Below, one piece after another: positions 40,746-52,740 of a stretch of 64,000 nt of DNA. The notes under the pieces were generated by a model. The model had not been told where the DNA came from, ran no database searches, and saw only the letters and a program-made list of their open reading frames with translations. Position 1 is the stretch's first letter. Every line of letters begins with the position of its first letter. The position numbers and the translations under genes are program-made. This stretch comes from Betaproteobacteria bacterium UBA5582. GTDB lineage: Bacteria; Pseudomonadota; Gammaproteobacteria; Burkholderiales; Rhodocyclaceae. Where the stretch lies: NCBI GenBank assembly GCA_002425245.1, contig DILW01000055.1, positions 1 to 64,000 on the forward strand, written 5' to 3'.

Positions 40746-43696
40746 GGCGTATCCCGTTCGTGATTGTCACGTTGTTTTTCCTTGGCCAGGCGGAAGGCCT
40801 CCCGGATTTCCTCGCGTAACTGGTCATCGTCCCAGGGTTTGGTCAGGAACTTGTAGATGGCACCCCGGTTGATTGCGCCGGTGACCGATTCAATGTCGGT
40901 ATAGCCGGTGAGCACGATGCGGATGGTTTCCGGGTAAAGCTGGCGTACACGAGCAAAGAACTCGGTGCCGGACATGTCGGGCATGCGCTGGTCGGAGAGG
41001 ATGACGTGTACCGGTTGCTTGGCCAGATGCTCGAAGGCATCAAGCGGCGAATTTGCGGTCAGGATCTGGAAGCCTTCGCGGCGCAACAGGCGCGACAGCG
41101 CGTTGAGGATGTTCGGCTCGTCGTCAACGATGAGCAGGGTCTGCTTGCCGCTCGACGGTATGTCGGCGATCGGCAAGCTGGTCCGTCCGGCCAGCAGTTG
41201 TTCGAATTCGGTCGCTGGCAGGGCCGGGCTGAACAGGTACCCTTGAATCGCGTCGCACCGGCGGCCGCGCAGGAAGCGCGCCTGGGCCTCGGTTTCGACG
41301 CCCTCGGCGAGAATGGACAGGTTCAGGCTGCGGGCCATGACAATGGCGGCCGTGGCGATGGCAGCATTGACCGGATTCTCGATGATGTCGCTGACGAAGC
41401 TCTGGTCGATCTTGATCTTGTCGAAGGGGAAGCGCGAAACGTAGGAGAGCGAGGAGTAGCCGGTGCCGAAGTCGTCGAGCGAGAGCTTGACGCCGAGCTG
41501 CTTGAGCTTGCGGCACATGGCGATGGCTTCCTCGGCATCGTGGATGAAGGCGCTTTCGGTGATTTCCAGTTCGAGCAGTTCGGCTGGCAGACCGCTTTCC
41601 GCCAGCGCCCTGGCCACCGTGCGATCGAGGTCGGGCTGCCGGAACTGGCGGGCCGACAGGTTGACGGCCAGGCGCAGTGGTCCGGTCAGGCCGAGGTCGT
41701 GCCAGCGCCGAGCCTGGGTGCAGGCGGTGAACAGTACCCATTCGCCGATCGGCAGAATCATGCCGTTGTCTTCGGCGAGCGGGATGAACTCGGCCGGAGA
41801 AACCTTGCCGAACGCCGGATTCTGCCAGCGCAGCAAGGCTTCCATGCCGATCACCCGGCCGGTTTCGAGGCTGACCTGGGGCTGGTAGTGAATCGACAGT
41901 TCATCGTTCTTGAGGGCGCCACGCAAGGCGCTTTCCAGGCCGAGGCGGCGGGCGGCGTCGGCATCCATTTCCGGGGCGTAGAAGCGGAAGGTGTTGCGGC
42001 CCGCCTGCTTGGCGCGGGACAGGGCGATGTCGGCCGCCTTGAGCAGGTCATCGGCGCTCCTGCCATCACGTGGTGCCAGGCTGATGCCGATGCTGGCCGA
42101 CAGCAGCAACGTCTGTTCGCCCACTGTGAAGGGTTCGGCGATGGCGTCGAGCAGGCGCTTGGCAAGGGCAATGGCGTCGCGTTCGTGGCTGAGGTTGGCC
42201 AGGACGAAGCCGAATTCGGCGCCCGAACGTCGGCCCAGGGTGTCGCCTTCGCGTAGCATGCCCTGCAGGCGGCAGGCGACTTCCTGGAGCAGCGCATCGC
42301 CTACCGGCGGTCCGAAACTTTCGTTGACCAGGCGGAAATGGTCGAGGTCGAGCAGAATGACCGCGGTCTGTCGTTCGAAGCGATCGGCGTTCAGCAGGCC
42401 CTGCGCCAGACGGTCGGTCAGCAGGCTGCGGTTGGGCAAGCCGGTCAACGGATCGTGGCTCGACAGATACTGGATGCGCTCGGCCGCCTCGCGTCGTTCC
42501 GACAGGTCGCCGAACAGTCCCACGTAGTTGGTCAGCTTGCCATCGCTGTCGCGGACCGCCGAGATATGCAGCCATTCGTTGACCAATTCCCCGCTCTTGC
42601 GCCGGTTGGTGATTTCGCCCTGCCAGTTGTCCTCACGATTGAGCTTGTCCCACAATTCCCGGTAAAACGCCTGGCCGTGGATGCCTGACTTGAGCACCGC
42701 CGGCGTCTTGCCGACGATTTCGTCGGCGTTGTAGCCGGTGACCTGGACGAAAGCCTCGTTGACGGTGAGGATGCGGGTGTCCGGGTCGGTGATGCAAACG
42801 CCGTCACTGATGCCGGTGAATACCACGGAGGTGAGCTGGCGTTCGCTTTCGAGTTGCTTGCGCCGGCTGATGTCGGCGATCGTGCCGACGCTCAGAAGAT
42901 AGCTGCCGCCTGAGTCGAGTGACGAGGATTGGCTGCGTCCCTCGACCCACAACCAATGTCCGTCAGCATGGCGAAGGCGGAATTCTTCCACCGAGATTTC
43001 CGCGCCGGGCTGCGGATGAAGGATGGCGCGCTCGATGCGGATGCGATCTTCCGGATGCACATAGGTGAGACAGGCGGTCAATGTTCCCGGTGACTCGCTG
43101 ACACCCAGCATCCGGCAAAGATCGGGATTCCATTCCATGCGCAGGCCATCGCGATGCAGTTCCCAGATGCCAAGACCGGTGGCGGACAAGGTCAATTGCA
43201 GGCGCGTGGCCAGTTGCTGGTTTTCCTGCAGGCGGCGGGAGACTTCCTGCTCCAGCGAGGTGTTCTGGCGGGCCAGTTGATCCCGGGTCAGCTTGAGTTC
43301 CAGATGATTTCTGACGCGTGCCTGGAAAACCGTCGCCTGGAGGGGTTTGGCGATGTAGTCCACAGCACCTTCGAGCAGGCCGGAGTACTCCTCATCGGCG
43401 GAATTGAGGGCGGTGACGAAAATCACCGGAATATGCCGGGTGAGTGGGTTGGCCCGCAGATGCGCAAGCACCTTGTGGCCGTCCATTCCGGGCATCATGA
43501 CGTCGAGCAGGATGAGATCGGGTTGCGGCGCGAGTTCGGCGTAGCGCAGTGCCGTCGGGCCGTCTTCGGCGAAGCGGATGTCGACGTTCAGGTTTTCCAG
43601 CATGGCCGCCTCAACCGCAAGATTTGACGGCTGGTCGTCAACGACCAACACAACCGGGCGCTGTACGCCGTTTGCCAGTAATTCCGGTTCAGCCAT
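40742..43696 (-). CDS. REC-PAS-PAS-GGDEF(degenerate)-EAL-REC protein
   Basis: 984 residues, first gene of the relay operon. Receiver 1 with Asp65 (LILLDVMMPGMDG), coiled coil, two PAS domains (about 155-280 and 285-405), GGDEF domain with DRLAQGLLNA and a broken active site RSGAEF in place of GGDEF (about 488), and a complete EAL domain (MEALLRWQNP near 616, ITESAFIHD, DDFGTGYSS, KIDQSFV). A second receiver follows at the C-terminus (VDDEPNILNALSRLL, ILSDQRMPDMSG, LTGYTDIES, TKPWDD). It should be a c-di-GMP phosphodiesterase with two phosphoryl inputs. The C-terminal receiver is paralogous to the receivers of the HD-GYP and stand-alone proteins. Confidence 0.93.
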   Translation of the reverse strand: MAEPELLANGVQRPVVLVVDDQPSNLAVEAAMLENLNVDIRFAEDGPTALRYAELAPQPDLILLDVMMPGMDGHKVLAHLRANPLTRHIPVIFVTALNSADEEYSGLLEGAVDYIAKPLQATVFQARVRNHLELKLTRDQLARQNTSLEQEVSRRLQENQQLATRLQLTLSATGLGIWELHRDGLRMEWNPDLCRMLGVSESPGTLTACLTYVHPEDRIRIERAILHPQPGAEISVEEFRLRHADGHWLWVEGRSQSSSLDSGGSYLLSVGTIADISRRKQLESERQLTSVVFTGISDGVCITDPDTRILTVNEAFVQVTGYNADEIVGKTPAVLKSGIHGQAFYRELWDKLNREDNWQGEITNRRKSGELVNEWLHISAVRDSDGKLTNYVGLFGDLSERREAAERIQYLSSHDPLTGLPNRSLLTDRLAQGLLNADRFERQTAVILLDLDHFRLVNESFGPPVGDALLQEVACRLQGMLREGDTLGRRSGAEFGFVLANLSHERDAIALAKRLLDAIAEPFTVGEQTLLLSASIGISLAPRDGRSADDLLKAADIALSRAKQAGRNTFRFYAPEMDADAARRLGLESALRGALKNDELSIHYQPQVSLETGRVIGMEALLRWQNPAFGKVSPAEFIPLAEDNGMILPIGEWVLFTACTQARRWHDLGLTGPLRLAVNLSARQFRQPDLDRTVARALAESGLPAELLELEITESAFIHDAEEAIAMCRKLKQLGVKLSLDDFGTGYSSLSYVSRFPFDKIKIDQSFVSDIIENPVNAAIATAAIVMARSLNLSILAEGVETEAQARFLRGRRCDAIQGYLFSPALPATEFEQLLAGRTSLPIADIPSSGKQTLLIVDDEPNILNALSRLLRREGFQILTANSPLDAFEHLAKQPVHVILSDQRMPDMSGTEFFARVRQLYPETIRIVLTGYTDIESVTGAINRGAIYKFLTKPWDDDQLREEIREAFRLAKEKQRDNHERDTP

Positions 43697-43852
43697 CAGG
43701 CGCTCCCTGCGAATTTGTTGATATTGTTATTTTGTTCCACCGCTTCAGACCAGGCAAGCCAGCAAGGTTAAAATGTGCAACTTTTACGTGTCATGGGCAA
43801 GCGCAATGGGTGCTTGCCCGCACACTGGGTCCATTTTCTGCAGGAAATCCGC

Positions 43853-45493
<1,641 letters not shown>

Positions 45494-45511
45494 GGGCAGA
45501 GGAGGCCGGTC

Positions 45512-47017
45512 ATGGAAAAATCAAAGGTCGCGGCGCTGGAAGCGCTGATCAATAGCTTGCGCGAACGCGAGCGCGACCTGCTGGTAATCCTTGACCACAT
45601 GCCGGCGATGATCGGCTGTTGGGACCGCGAACTGCGCAACCGCTTCAGCAATCAGGCGTATCGGGAATGGTTGGGGGTCGATCCGGAAACGCTCGCCGGT
45701 CGGCATATCCGTGACGTTGTCGGCGAAACGCTTTACCGCAACAACCTGCCGCGCATCGAGGCGGTCCTGCGTGGTGAGCCGCAAGTCTTCGAGCGGCTCA
45801 TCCCGGGGCCGGGTGGCCAGCAGATCCGCCATGCCCTGACCCACTACATTCCCGATCGGGTCGGTGGCGAAATACGTGGTTTTTTCGTCCTTGCCACGGA
45901 CGTTTCAGCGGTCAAGGATATCGAACGCAAGTTGCTTGATAGCGAAGAACGCTATCGGGCGGTGCTTGATGCGCAGACCGACGCCATTTCCCGGTTCCGT
46001 GCCGACGGTGTCTTTCTCTACGTCAATGAGGTTTATTGCCGGTTCTTCGGCAAAACTCGTGACGAATTGCTGGGCCAGCGCTGGCATCCGGTTGCTCATC
46101 CCGATGATCTGCCCATGATCGAGGCGGCGCTGAACGAGCTTGCTGCTGATAATCCGGTGGTGACGATAGAGAACCGGGTCTATTCCGGAACCGGCGAACT
46201 ACGGTGGATGCAGTTCATCAATCGTGGCTTTTTCGATGGCGAAGGCCGCTTGTGCGAAGTGCAGTCGGTCGGCCGCGACGTTACTGCACGCCGGGAGGCT
46301 AAGCAAGCGCTACAGGAGGCCAACGAGCGCCTGGAGCAGCGGGTTGCACAGCGCACCGAGGAACTGCACCGGTTGGCCGTCGAAATGACGCTGGCCGAAA
46401 GCCGCGAGAGAAAGGCGATCGCCCGCGACCTGCATGACGAGTTGGGGCAGTTGCTGCATGTGGCCAAGCTCAAGCTTGACGCGCTCGGGCAGCTGGACAG
46501 GAGCGAGCCGGGGCGCTCGCTGTGCCGCCAACTGGACATCCTGCTGTCCGACGCCAGTTCGCGGGTACGCTCGCTCACCGGCCAGCTGTCGCCGCCGGTG
46601 CTGGAACAACTGGGGCTGCTGCCCGCGCTTTACTGGCTCGCTGCGGAAATGGCCGATGCCTACGCGCTCGACGTCCATGTTTCCGCTGACGGTAGGGGGT
46701 GCAGGCGGCTGGCCGGCGTGCAGGCCACCATCCTGTTTCGTTGCGTTCGTGAACTGCTGATCAACGTGGCGCGGCATGCGACCACCCGGACGGCCAGCCT
46801 GGACGTGCTCGAAACGACGTCGGAACTGCTGATCGTGGTCGAGGACATGGGGCGGGGGTACGATCCTGCGCTGACGGAAAAATCAGAAACCGGTTTTGGC
46901 CTGGCCAGTATTCGCGAGCGTATGTACTACATGGGCGGCAGTTTCCAGGTCGATAGTCGGCCTGGCGGGGGCACGCGAGCGCGACTTCGGTTGCCTTTGC
47001 TCGGGGAGGAAGGGTAA
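45512..47017 (+). CDS. PAS-PAS histidine kinase of the NarX/DegS (HisKA_3) type
   Basis: 501 residues, no membrane helix. A coiled N-terminus, two PAS domains (about 22-130 and 145-270), coiled coil (275-300), HisKA_3 dimerisation domain with His308 (ARDLHDELGQLLHVAKLKLDAL) and ATPase domain (CVRELLINVARHA, GRGYDPAL, GFGLASIRERMYYMGG). The stop overlaps the start of the LuxR-type regulator by one base (TAATG), so the pair is coupled. Confidence 0.93.
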   Translation: MEKSKVAALEALINSLRERERDLLVILDHMPAMIGCWDRELRNRFSNQAYREWLGVDPETLAGRHIRDVVGETLYRNNLPRIEAVLRGEPQVFERLIPGPGGQQIRHALTHYIPDRVGGEIRGFFVLATDVSAVKDIERKLLDSEERYRAVLDAQTDAISRFRADGVFLYVNEVYCRFFGKTRDELLGQRWHPVAHPDDLPMIEAALNELAADNPVVTIENRVYSGTGELRWMQFINRGFFDGEGRLCEVQSVGRDVTARREAKQALQEANERLEQRVAQRTEELHRLAVEMTLAESRERKAIARDLHDELGQLLHVAKLKLDALGQLDRSEPGRSLCRQLDILLSDASSRVRSLTGQLSPPVLEQLGLLPALYWLAAEMADAYALDVHVSADGRGCRRLAGVQATILFRCVRELLINVARHATTRTASLDVLETTSELLIVVEDMGRGYDPALTEKSETGFGLASIRERMYYMGGSFQVDSRPGGGTRARLRLPLLGEEG

Positions 47018-47643
47018 TGGAGCAGATACGGGTCGGACTGATCGACGATCACCGGATCTTCAGGGAGGCGCTTCGGCTTGAACTGCTGCGTGTTCCCGAT
47101 CTTGCCGTGATCGGCGTGGCCGCCAATGCCCGCGAGGCGCTGGTCCTGGTGGAAGCCATGCGGCCCGATGTCGTCGTTCTTGATATCGGCTTGCCCGATG
47201 CGACCGGGGCCGAACTGGCCGTCCAGTTGCGGGCGCTGGCGCCGGCTACGAAAATCGTTGCCCTTTCCGGGTATGCCGACAGGTTCTTCATCGAGGCCAT
47301 GCTGCAGGCTGGTGCGGGGGCCTACGTCGTCAAATCCGCCGGGGTCGAGGATCTGGTTGCCGCCATCCGTGCCGTTCTGGCCGGCAAGACACACCTGTGC
47401 GCGGACGCCAGGCTGGCGCTGCAGCCACCAGCTGCGGCCGATTGCCGAATGCTGACCACACGCGAAACAGCCGTCCTGCGCTGCATCGCCAGCGGCATGC
47501 GGACCGCCGAAATTGCCACCATGCTCGGGATTTCCGGGGCCACGGTGGATACGCACCGCAAGAACATCAAGGCCAAACTCGGCTTGCGCACCATCGCCGA
47601 ACTGACCCGCTACGCATTGGGTGAGGGTTTGCTCAAGCACTGA
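47017..47643 (+). CDS. NarL/LuxR-family response regulator
   Basis: 208 residues: receiver with Asp56 ([13 protein letters not shown]), ALSGYAD and VKSAG, then a LuxR helix-turn-helix (about 145-205: [35 protein letters not shown] split by the recognition helix). Partner of the preceding kinase. A 7-2-7 inverted repeat just behind the gene (47668-47683), before the chemoreceptor, is a possible binding site. Confidence 0.94.
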   Translation: MEQIRVGLIDDHRIFREALRLELLRVPDLAVIGVAANAREALVLVEAMRPDVVVLDIGLPDATGAELAVQLRALAPATKIVALSGYADRFFIEAMLQAGAGAYVVKSAGVEDLVAAIRAVLAGKTHLCADARLALQPPAAADCRMLTTRETAVLRCIASGMRTAEIATMLGISGATVDTHRKNIKAKLGLRTIAELTRYALGEGLLKH

Positions 47644-47749
47644 ACGGGGGGCAGATCAGCCGTTTCCTACCCAGATTTGGGGATGGCGCTTTTGTCGGCT
47701 TGCGCTAGAGTGGGACAAGTTGGGAAAAATGCGAAATCCGGGAGGATGC

Positions 47750-49378
47750 ATGAACTGGTTCGACAATCTTTCGATTCGCCAAAAACTGATGGCGAATTTT
47801 TTCATGAGCGGTGGCGTGCTGATTGCTGCCCTCATCTTCGCGGTCTATGAACTGAACCTGGTGCATGACGATGTTGATGCCATTACTGAAAGGGAAGTGC
47901 CAGCGCTGAAGCTGGTCGCCGACATCGGCGAGATTCGTCTGCGTTACCGCGTACGCAGCCTGGAATACATGCTGCCGGGCACGCCTGAAGCCAAAGCCAG
48001 GATGGCGCAGGATATGGAAAAGCTCGACGGGATGTTGCGTGTTGCTTTTGCCGATTACGAGAAACTCCTGAGTAGCGATCAGGAACGCTCTGTCCTTGAT
48101 GCCGCCCGCAAGGCCGCCGACGCTTACAAGGCCTCCGTTGACAAGGCGGTGGCGTTGGCTGCGGGCGGAGACGAAGCAGCGGCACAGGAGCTGCGGCGGA
48201 CCGAATGGGTCAGCAATGCCAACCTGTTGCGTGACCAGGTCGGTGACCTGGCCGGGATCAAGCGCGAAGATACCAAGCGCTACACCGAAGATGCTCGCCG
48301 GGAACTTGAGCTCGGGCGTGACGCCTCATTGATCAGCCTGGTCGGCGGCAGCTTGCTGGCTTTGTTGTTCTCCTACCTGATCGCTCAGCGGATGGGGGGG
48401 CAGCTCAATCGGGTGGTGGCAGCAACCGAGCGGATCGCTGGCGGTAATCTGACCGAGGATGTCCCCCTGGGCGGGCGTGACGAGATCGGCAAGCTGCTGC
48501 AGGCGGTGGCACACATGCAGCATTCACTGCGCCAGACGATCGGCGATTCGCTACGGGGAGCAAGCCAGGTCCTGGAATCTTCCGGTTCGCTCAAGCACTC
48601 GGTGAACATGATCGACGAATCGTCGTCGATTCAGAGTTCGGCGGCTTCGGCGATTGCTGCCAACGTGGAGCAGCTGACTGTTTCGATCAACCATGTCTCC
48701 GACAGCACCACCGAAGCGGCTCGCCTTGCTGCAGCCTCCGACCGGCAGGCCGATCAGGGGCACGATGCCATCCATGCGCTGGTGGCGAGCATCAGCCAGG
48801 TTTCCGGTGTGGTGCGCAGCGCGGCGACCCAGATCGACGAGCTGCAGAGTGAGTCGGAGAAGATATCGAGCATCGTCCTGGTGATCCGCGACATCGCCGA
48901 CCAGACCAACCTGCTGGCGCTCAATGCGGCGATTGAAGCGGCGCGGGCGGGTGAGAGCGGGCGTGGATTTGCAGTGGTGGCCGACGAGGTGCGCAAGCTG
49001 GCTGAGAGAACCTCGGTGTCCACCGGCGAGATCGGCGCCATGGTCAAGGCGATCCAGCAATCAACCGGGCAGGTGGTTGGTGGCGTCAATCACGGCGTTG
49101 AGCTGGCCGATAGCAGCGTCAGGCTGGCTGAACAGGCGGGCGCTTCAATCGCCCAGTTGCGGGATATGGCGCAACAGGTGGCTGATGTCATTCGCGATGT
49201 CGACAGCGGCTTGCGCGAACAGTCGACGGCGGCCAACGACGTGGCGGTCAGGATCGAGCAGATCGCCACCCAGGCCGAGGAGGCCAGCGCCATCGCTCAC
49301 CAGACCTCGAAGGCGGCGGATGCGCTGGACCAGACGGCTCGCCAGTTGCAGTCCGCAGTCTCCCGCTTCAGGGTTTGA
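47750..49378 (+). CDS. Methyl-accepting chemotaxis protein
   Basis: 542 residues from ATG 47750 behind GGAGG. Membrane helix 1 (about 13-33), a four-helix-bundle type periplasmic sensor (about 35-185), membrane helix 2 (about 190-210), HAMP, and a long signalling domain with the tip [38 protein letters not shown] split around E-A-A-R-A. There is no C-terminal NWETF-like CheR-binding pentapeptide. The ligand is unknown. Next to a NarL-like pair and a duplicated winged-helix gene. Confidence 0.95.
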   Translation: MNWFDNLSIRQKLMANFFMSGGVLIAALIFAVYELNLVHDDVDAITEREVPALKLVADIGEIRLRYRVRSLEYMLPGTPEAKARMAQDMEKLDGMLRVAFADYEKLLSSDQERSVLDAARKAADAYKASVDKAVALAAGGDEAAAQELRRTEWVSNANLLRDQVGDLAGIKREDTKRYTEDARRELELGRDASLISLVGGSLLALLFSYLIAQRMGGQLNRVVAATERIAGGNLTEDVPLGGRDEIGKLLQAVAHMQHSLRQTIGDSLRGASQVLESSGSLKHSVNMIDESSSIQSSAASAIAANVEQLTVSINHVSDSTTEAARLAAASDRQADQGHDAIHALVASISQVSGVVRSAATQIDELQSESEKISSIVLVIRDIADQTNLLALNAAIEAARAGESGRGFAVVADEVRKLAERTSVSTGEIGAMVKAIQQSTGQVVGGVNHGVELADSSVRLAEQAGASIAQLRDMAQQVADVIRDVDSGLREQSTAANDVAVRIEQIATQAEEASAIAHQTSKAADALDQTARQLQSAVSRFRV

Positions 49379-49392
49379 TCAGGCGTCAGCTC

Positions 49393-50043
49393 ATGTCGGT
49401 ACGCCCTTTTTCTCCAGCTGCAACGCAGGAAAACTGCCCGACCGAGGTGGGCAGTTCGCCGGCCATGCAGCGCATCCTTGCCCTGCTGAGCATGCGTTCC
49501 CCCCTGTCGGCAAAGGAAATCGCCGAACATGCCTATGTTGCTCTGAGCACGCTGGCGGGTGGCGGCTACCTCAAAACCATGAAAGGCCTGGGGCTGATCC
49601 GAATCGAAGGTTGGGCCAAGAACAGCAACGGCTTTACTACGGCCCTCTATGCCCGGGGGGCCGGTCCGGATTGCCCGCGCCCGCGTTTCGTCGCTGCCGA
49701 CCGGGATTCGCTCGGGATGGCGCGAATCGTTGCCGTGCTCAAGCGTTTTCCGCGCCTCGACTATCGGGAAATCGCCCGCGAAGCGGCGATTTCGGCAAAC
49801 ACGATACGTAACGCGGGTTACATGGATTCGCTGGTCCAGCAAGGGCGGATTCATGTGTCTGCCTGGCGGCGTAATCGGCAGGGACGTCCTTGCGCCCTCT
49901 ACAGCTTTGGCGCTGGCGATAACGTGCCAGAACCTCAACCGCTCGGTCGCCAGGAAATCATGCGCCGTCATCGTGAGCGCAAGCGCGTCCTGTCGCCGCT
50001 AACGGGCTCGCTGCAGCAGCAGTTGAAGGCGGTGCAGGTTTAA
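49393..50043 (+). CDS. Protein with two tandem winged-helix-like units, unknown function
   Basis: 216 residues from ATG 49393 (TTG 49375 overlapping the chemoreceptor stop is an alternative). Residues 25-97 and 109-181 align without a gap over 73 positions with 26 identities by eye (MxRIxAxL...LxxxEIAxxA...GYxxxxxxxGxI...W...N..G...ALYxxGAG...PxP). Each copy has a helix-turn-helix followed by a beta hairpin ([21 protein letters not shown] and [21 protein letters not shown]), so two DNA-binding-like folds in one chain are likely. The tail is basic. Co-directional with the chemoreceptor; the stop interlocks with the hybrid-kinase stop. Confidence 0.7.
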   Translation: MSVRPFSPAATQENCPTEVGSSPAMQRILALLSMRSPLSAKEIAEHAYVALSTLAGGGYLKTMKGLGLIRIEGWAKNSNGFTTALYARGAGPDCPRPRFVAADRDSLGMARIVAVLKRFPRLDYREIAREAAISANTIRNAGYMDSLVQQGRIHVSAWRRNRQGRPCALYSFGAGDNVPEPQPLGRQEIMRRHRERKRVLSPLTGSLQQQLKAVQV

Positions 50044-52736
50044 GGCTCGGCGTGCCCCAGCCATTTCCTGAGCATGGCAAACAGCACCTCCGGACGGGCC
50101 GGCTTGGCGATGAAGTCGTTCATCCCGGCGGCGAAGCAGCGAGCCTTGTCCTCGACGAAAGCGTTGGCGGTCATCGCCAGGATCGGGGTGGTCGCGTAGG
50201 CCGGTAGCTGGCGGATGCGGCGGGTGGCTTCGAGACCGTCCATATTGGGCATCTGCATGTCCATCAGGATCAAGTGGTAATGGCCGTTAGTGGCCAGGCG
50301 TACCGCTTCGGCGCCATCTTCGGCACAATCGACCTGGAGGCCGATTTCGTCGAGCAGCATCTGGGTGATTTCGCGGTTGATCGGCTCGTCTTCGGCCAGC
50401 AGCAGGCGGATGTCACGGCCGCGCAGTTCCGTTGGCAGCATGTCCGGTGTTGTCGTGGAATCGGCTGTATCCAGTGATCGCTCATGCCGCAGGCGGGCGG
50501 TGAACCAGAAGGTGCTGCCGGTGCCTGGCGTGCTGTTTGCGCCGACTTGTCCGCCCATCAATTCTGCCAGCTTGCGGGTGATCGCCAGGCCGAGTCCAGT
50601 ACCGCCGTATTTGCGTGTGGTCGAATTGTCGGCCTGCTCGAAAGCGGAAAACAGGCGCTCCAGGGTTTGCGCCTCGATGCCGATTCCGGTGTCCTCGACC
50701 GCAAAACGCAGCAGTGTCGAATCGTCGGTGTTTTCGAGCACGCTGACCGAGATGCGGATGCTGCCCTGCTCGGTGAACTTCAGCGCATTGGCGGCGTAAT
50801 TGAGCAGCGCTTGTTGCAGACGGGTGGGGTCGCCGATCAGTGGTTCGGGCAGCGCTGTTGCTTCGACAAGCAGGCGGATCCCCTTGTGCTCGGCACGCGG
50901 TTGCAACATCGAAACGATGTTGCCGAGCAAGCCGGCGATATTGACTGGCACGTTTTCTAGCGTGAATTTGCCGGCCTCGATCTTGGACAGGTCGAGAACT
51001 GCATTGATGATTTCGAGCAGGTGAGTGCTTGCTGACTCCAGCTTGCTCAGGCGATCGCTCTGTTCCTCGCTGAGACCGCCACGGCGGATCAGGTGGGCCA
51101 TGCCGGTGATCGCGTTGAGCGGGGTGCGAATCTCGTGACTCATGTTGGCCAGGAACACGCTCTTTGCGATATTGGCGCTTTCGGCGGCTTCCTTGGCGAT
51201 TTCCAGTTCCTCGGTGCGCCGTGCGACCAGTTCCTCCAGGTGTTGCCGGTAATGCGTCAGTTCGGCCTCGGTGCGTCGGTTTTCGGTAATGTCGCGGGCG
51301 ATCACCATCAAGGCCAGGCGCGTGCCGTCTGCGGCCAGCAGCGGGAACTTGCGAACTTCACAGATGCGCTGCGGGGCGTTGTCCGGATTCAGGTATTCCA
51401 CACCGTGCGTGATCTCGCCGCTGACCCAGGCTTCCTCGTCGCTGGCGGCTGCACGTTCGTGGAATTCCCGGAAGGCGGGGCGTTCGCGGGCCAGTTCCAG
51501 GTTGGTCATGCCCTGCCAGGGAAAACCGCGCAAGCCGAGGATTTCCTCGGCGGCGAGGTTGATCTGCTGCCAGCGATTGTTGCCGTCCTTGAGTACGACC
51601 ACATCGGGCAAGGCATCGATGAAACTGGCCAGACGGGCGTTACTGTCGCGTAGCGCGGCATGGGCGCTGTCGATGTCGGTGATGTCGCGGAAGGCAACGA
51701 CCGAGCCACAGTGCCGCCCTTCGTGCCACAGGGGGTTGACCGTCAGGATCACCGGGAAGCCGCTGCCATCCTTGCGCCAGAACCAGTCGTTACATGTGCG
51801 CAGCAGGCCGTCGGTGACCGTCTTGTGCACCGGGCATTCCTCGGAATGGTAAATGCTGCCATCGGCGTGGCGATGGTGGAACAGGGCGTGGGTGTCGGCG
51901 TTGAGGATATCTTCCGGCGTGTACCCGAGCAGCTTGCAGGCCGCAGGATTGACAAAGATGCAGCGGTGCGTCTCGTCGAGACCGAACACGCCTTCGCCGA
52001 GCGCTTCGAGGATGGAGCGCTGGCGGGCCAGGTGGGCCGACATTTCCTCGATCCGGGTTTCGACGGCGCTGGCCATGACCGAGAAATTCTGGCTAAGTTC
52101 GCGGATCTCTTCGGTGGCGTCAGTAGGTAGCGGAGCCCGGTAGTCGCCGGCGGCGACACGGCTGCTGGCGGCGGCAAGCAGGCCCAGATGGCGGGTCAGC
52201 CAGTAGCCAATGACGAGCAGTACGACCGTCGTCAGCAGGATGCCGGTCAGCGCGATCAGACCGGCCTGCCAGAGTAGCTCCTGACGGGCTTCTTCGAGGA
52301 AGCTGAGCGAGAGGCCGTAATGCAGGTTGCCGTAGTGCTGTCCGTAAATTTCAACCGGAAAGCGGACATCGAGGATGGCGTGTGCGCCCTGTCGGCGCCC
52401 GGGCTCCGGCAGCGCAAGGTTCTCCGGCCAATGGCTGCTGGCCAGACGGTGCCCCTGAGGGTCGGTCAGGACCAGATATTCGATGTCGTCGTTCTGCTGC
52501 CAGCCGTCGAGAATGTCGCGCAAGCTGGCGTAATCGCGCTCAGCCAGCGGTACTGCCAAGGCGACGCCATAGGCTTGCTGGATGGTTGCCTGGTGGCGTT
52601 GGGTCTGCACTTCCAGGCGTTCGTCGATCAGGCGCAGGCTGTTGCCGGTCAGTATCGCCAGGACCAGGATCTCGACCAGCAAGCTGGCGAGCAGGAAGCG
52701 GAAACGCAGGCTGCGGGTGAAGGCCGGTGGCCGCAA
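50040..52736 (-). CDS. Membrane hybrid histidine kinase with HAMP and two PAS domains
   Basis: 898 residues. Membrane helix (about 12-32), periplasmic sensor (35-155), second helix (165-185), HAMP (190-245), PAS (255-360, with [11 protein letters not shown]), PAS (370-485), coiled coil, dimerisation domain with His534 ([16 protein letters not shown]), ATPase domain ([18 protein letters not shown]) and C-terminal receiver with Asp826 ([13 protein letters not shown]). It starts four bases after the PhnD-like binding-protein gene, so that protein probably presents a ligand to its periplasmic domain. No separate regulator gene is adjacent, so the output must be encoded elsewhere. Confidence 0.93.
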   Translation of the reverse strand: MRPPAFTRSLRFRFLLASLLVEILVLAILTGNSLRLIDERLEVQTQRHQATIQQAYGVALAVPLAERDYASLRDILDGWQQNDDIEYLVLTDPQGHRLASSHWPENLALPEPGRRQGAHAILDVRFPVEIYGQHYGNLHYGLSLSFLEEARQELLWQAGLIALTGILLTTVVLLVIGYWLTRHLGLLAAASSRVAAGDYRAPLPTDATEEIRELSQNFSVMASAVETRIEEMSAHLARQRSILEALGEGVFGLDETHRCIFVNPAACKLLGYTPEDILNADTHALFHHRHADGSIYHSEECPVHKTVTDGLLRTCNDWFWRKDGSGFPVILTVNPLWHEGRHCGSVVAFRDITDIDSAHAALRDSNARLASFIDALPDVVVLKDGNNRWQQINLAAEEILGLRGFPWQGMTNLELARERPAFREFHERAAASDEEAWVSGEITHGVEYLNPDNAPQRICEVRKFPLLAADGTRLALMVIARDITENRRTEAELTHYRQHLEELVARRTEELEIAKEAAESANIAKSVFLANMSHEIRTPLNAITGMAHLIRRGGLSEEQSDRLSKLESASTHLLEIINAVLDLSKIEAGKFTLENVPVNIAGLLGNIVSMLQPRAEHKGIRLLVEATALPEPLIGDPTRLQQALLNYAANALKFTEQGSIRISVSVLENTDDSTLLRFAVEDTGIGIEAQTLERLFSAFEQADNSTTRKYGGTGLGLAITRKLAELMGGQVGANSTPGTGSTFWFTARLRHERSLDTADSTTTPDMLPTELRGRDIRLLLAEDEPINREITQMLLDEIGLQVDCAEDGAEAVRLATNGHYHLILMDMQMPNMDGLEATRRIRQLPAYATTPILAMTANAFVEDKARCFAAGMNDFIAKPARPEVLFAMLRKWLGHAEP

Positions 52737-52740
52737 GGTG

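Noticed and set aside
47685..47712. Sigma54 (-24/-12) promoter before the chemoreceptor
   Set aside because: TGGC and TTGC elements are present but the GG-to-GC spacing is 15 and not 10 bases.
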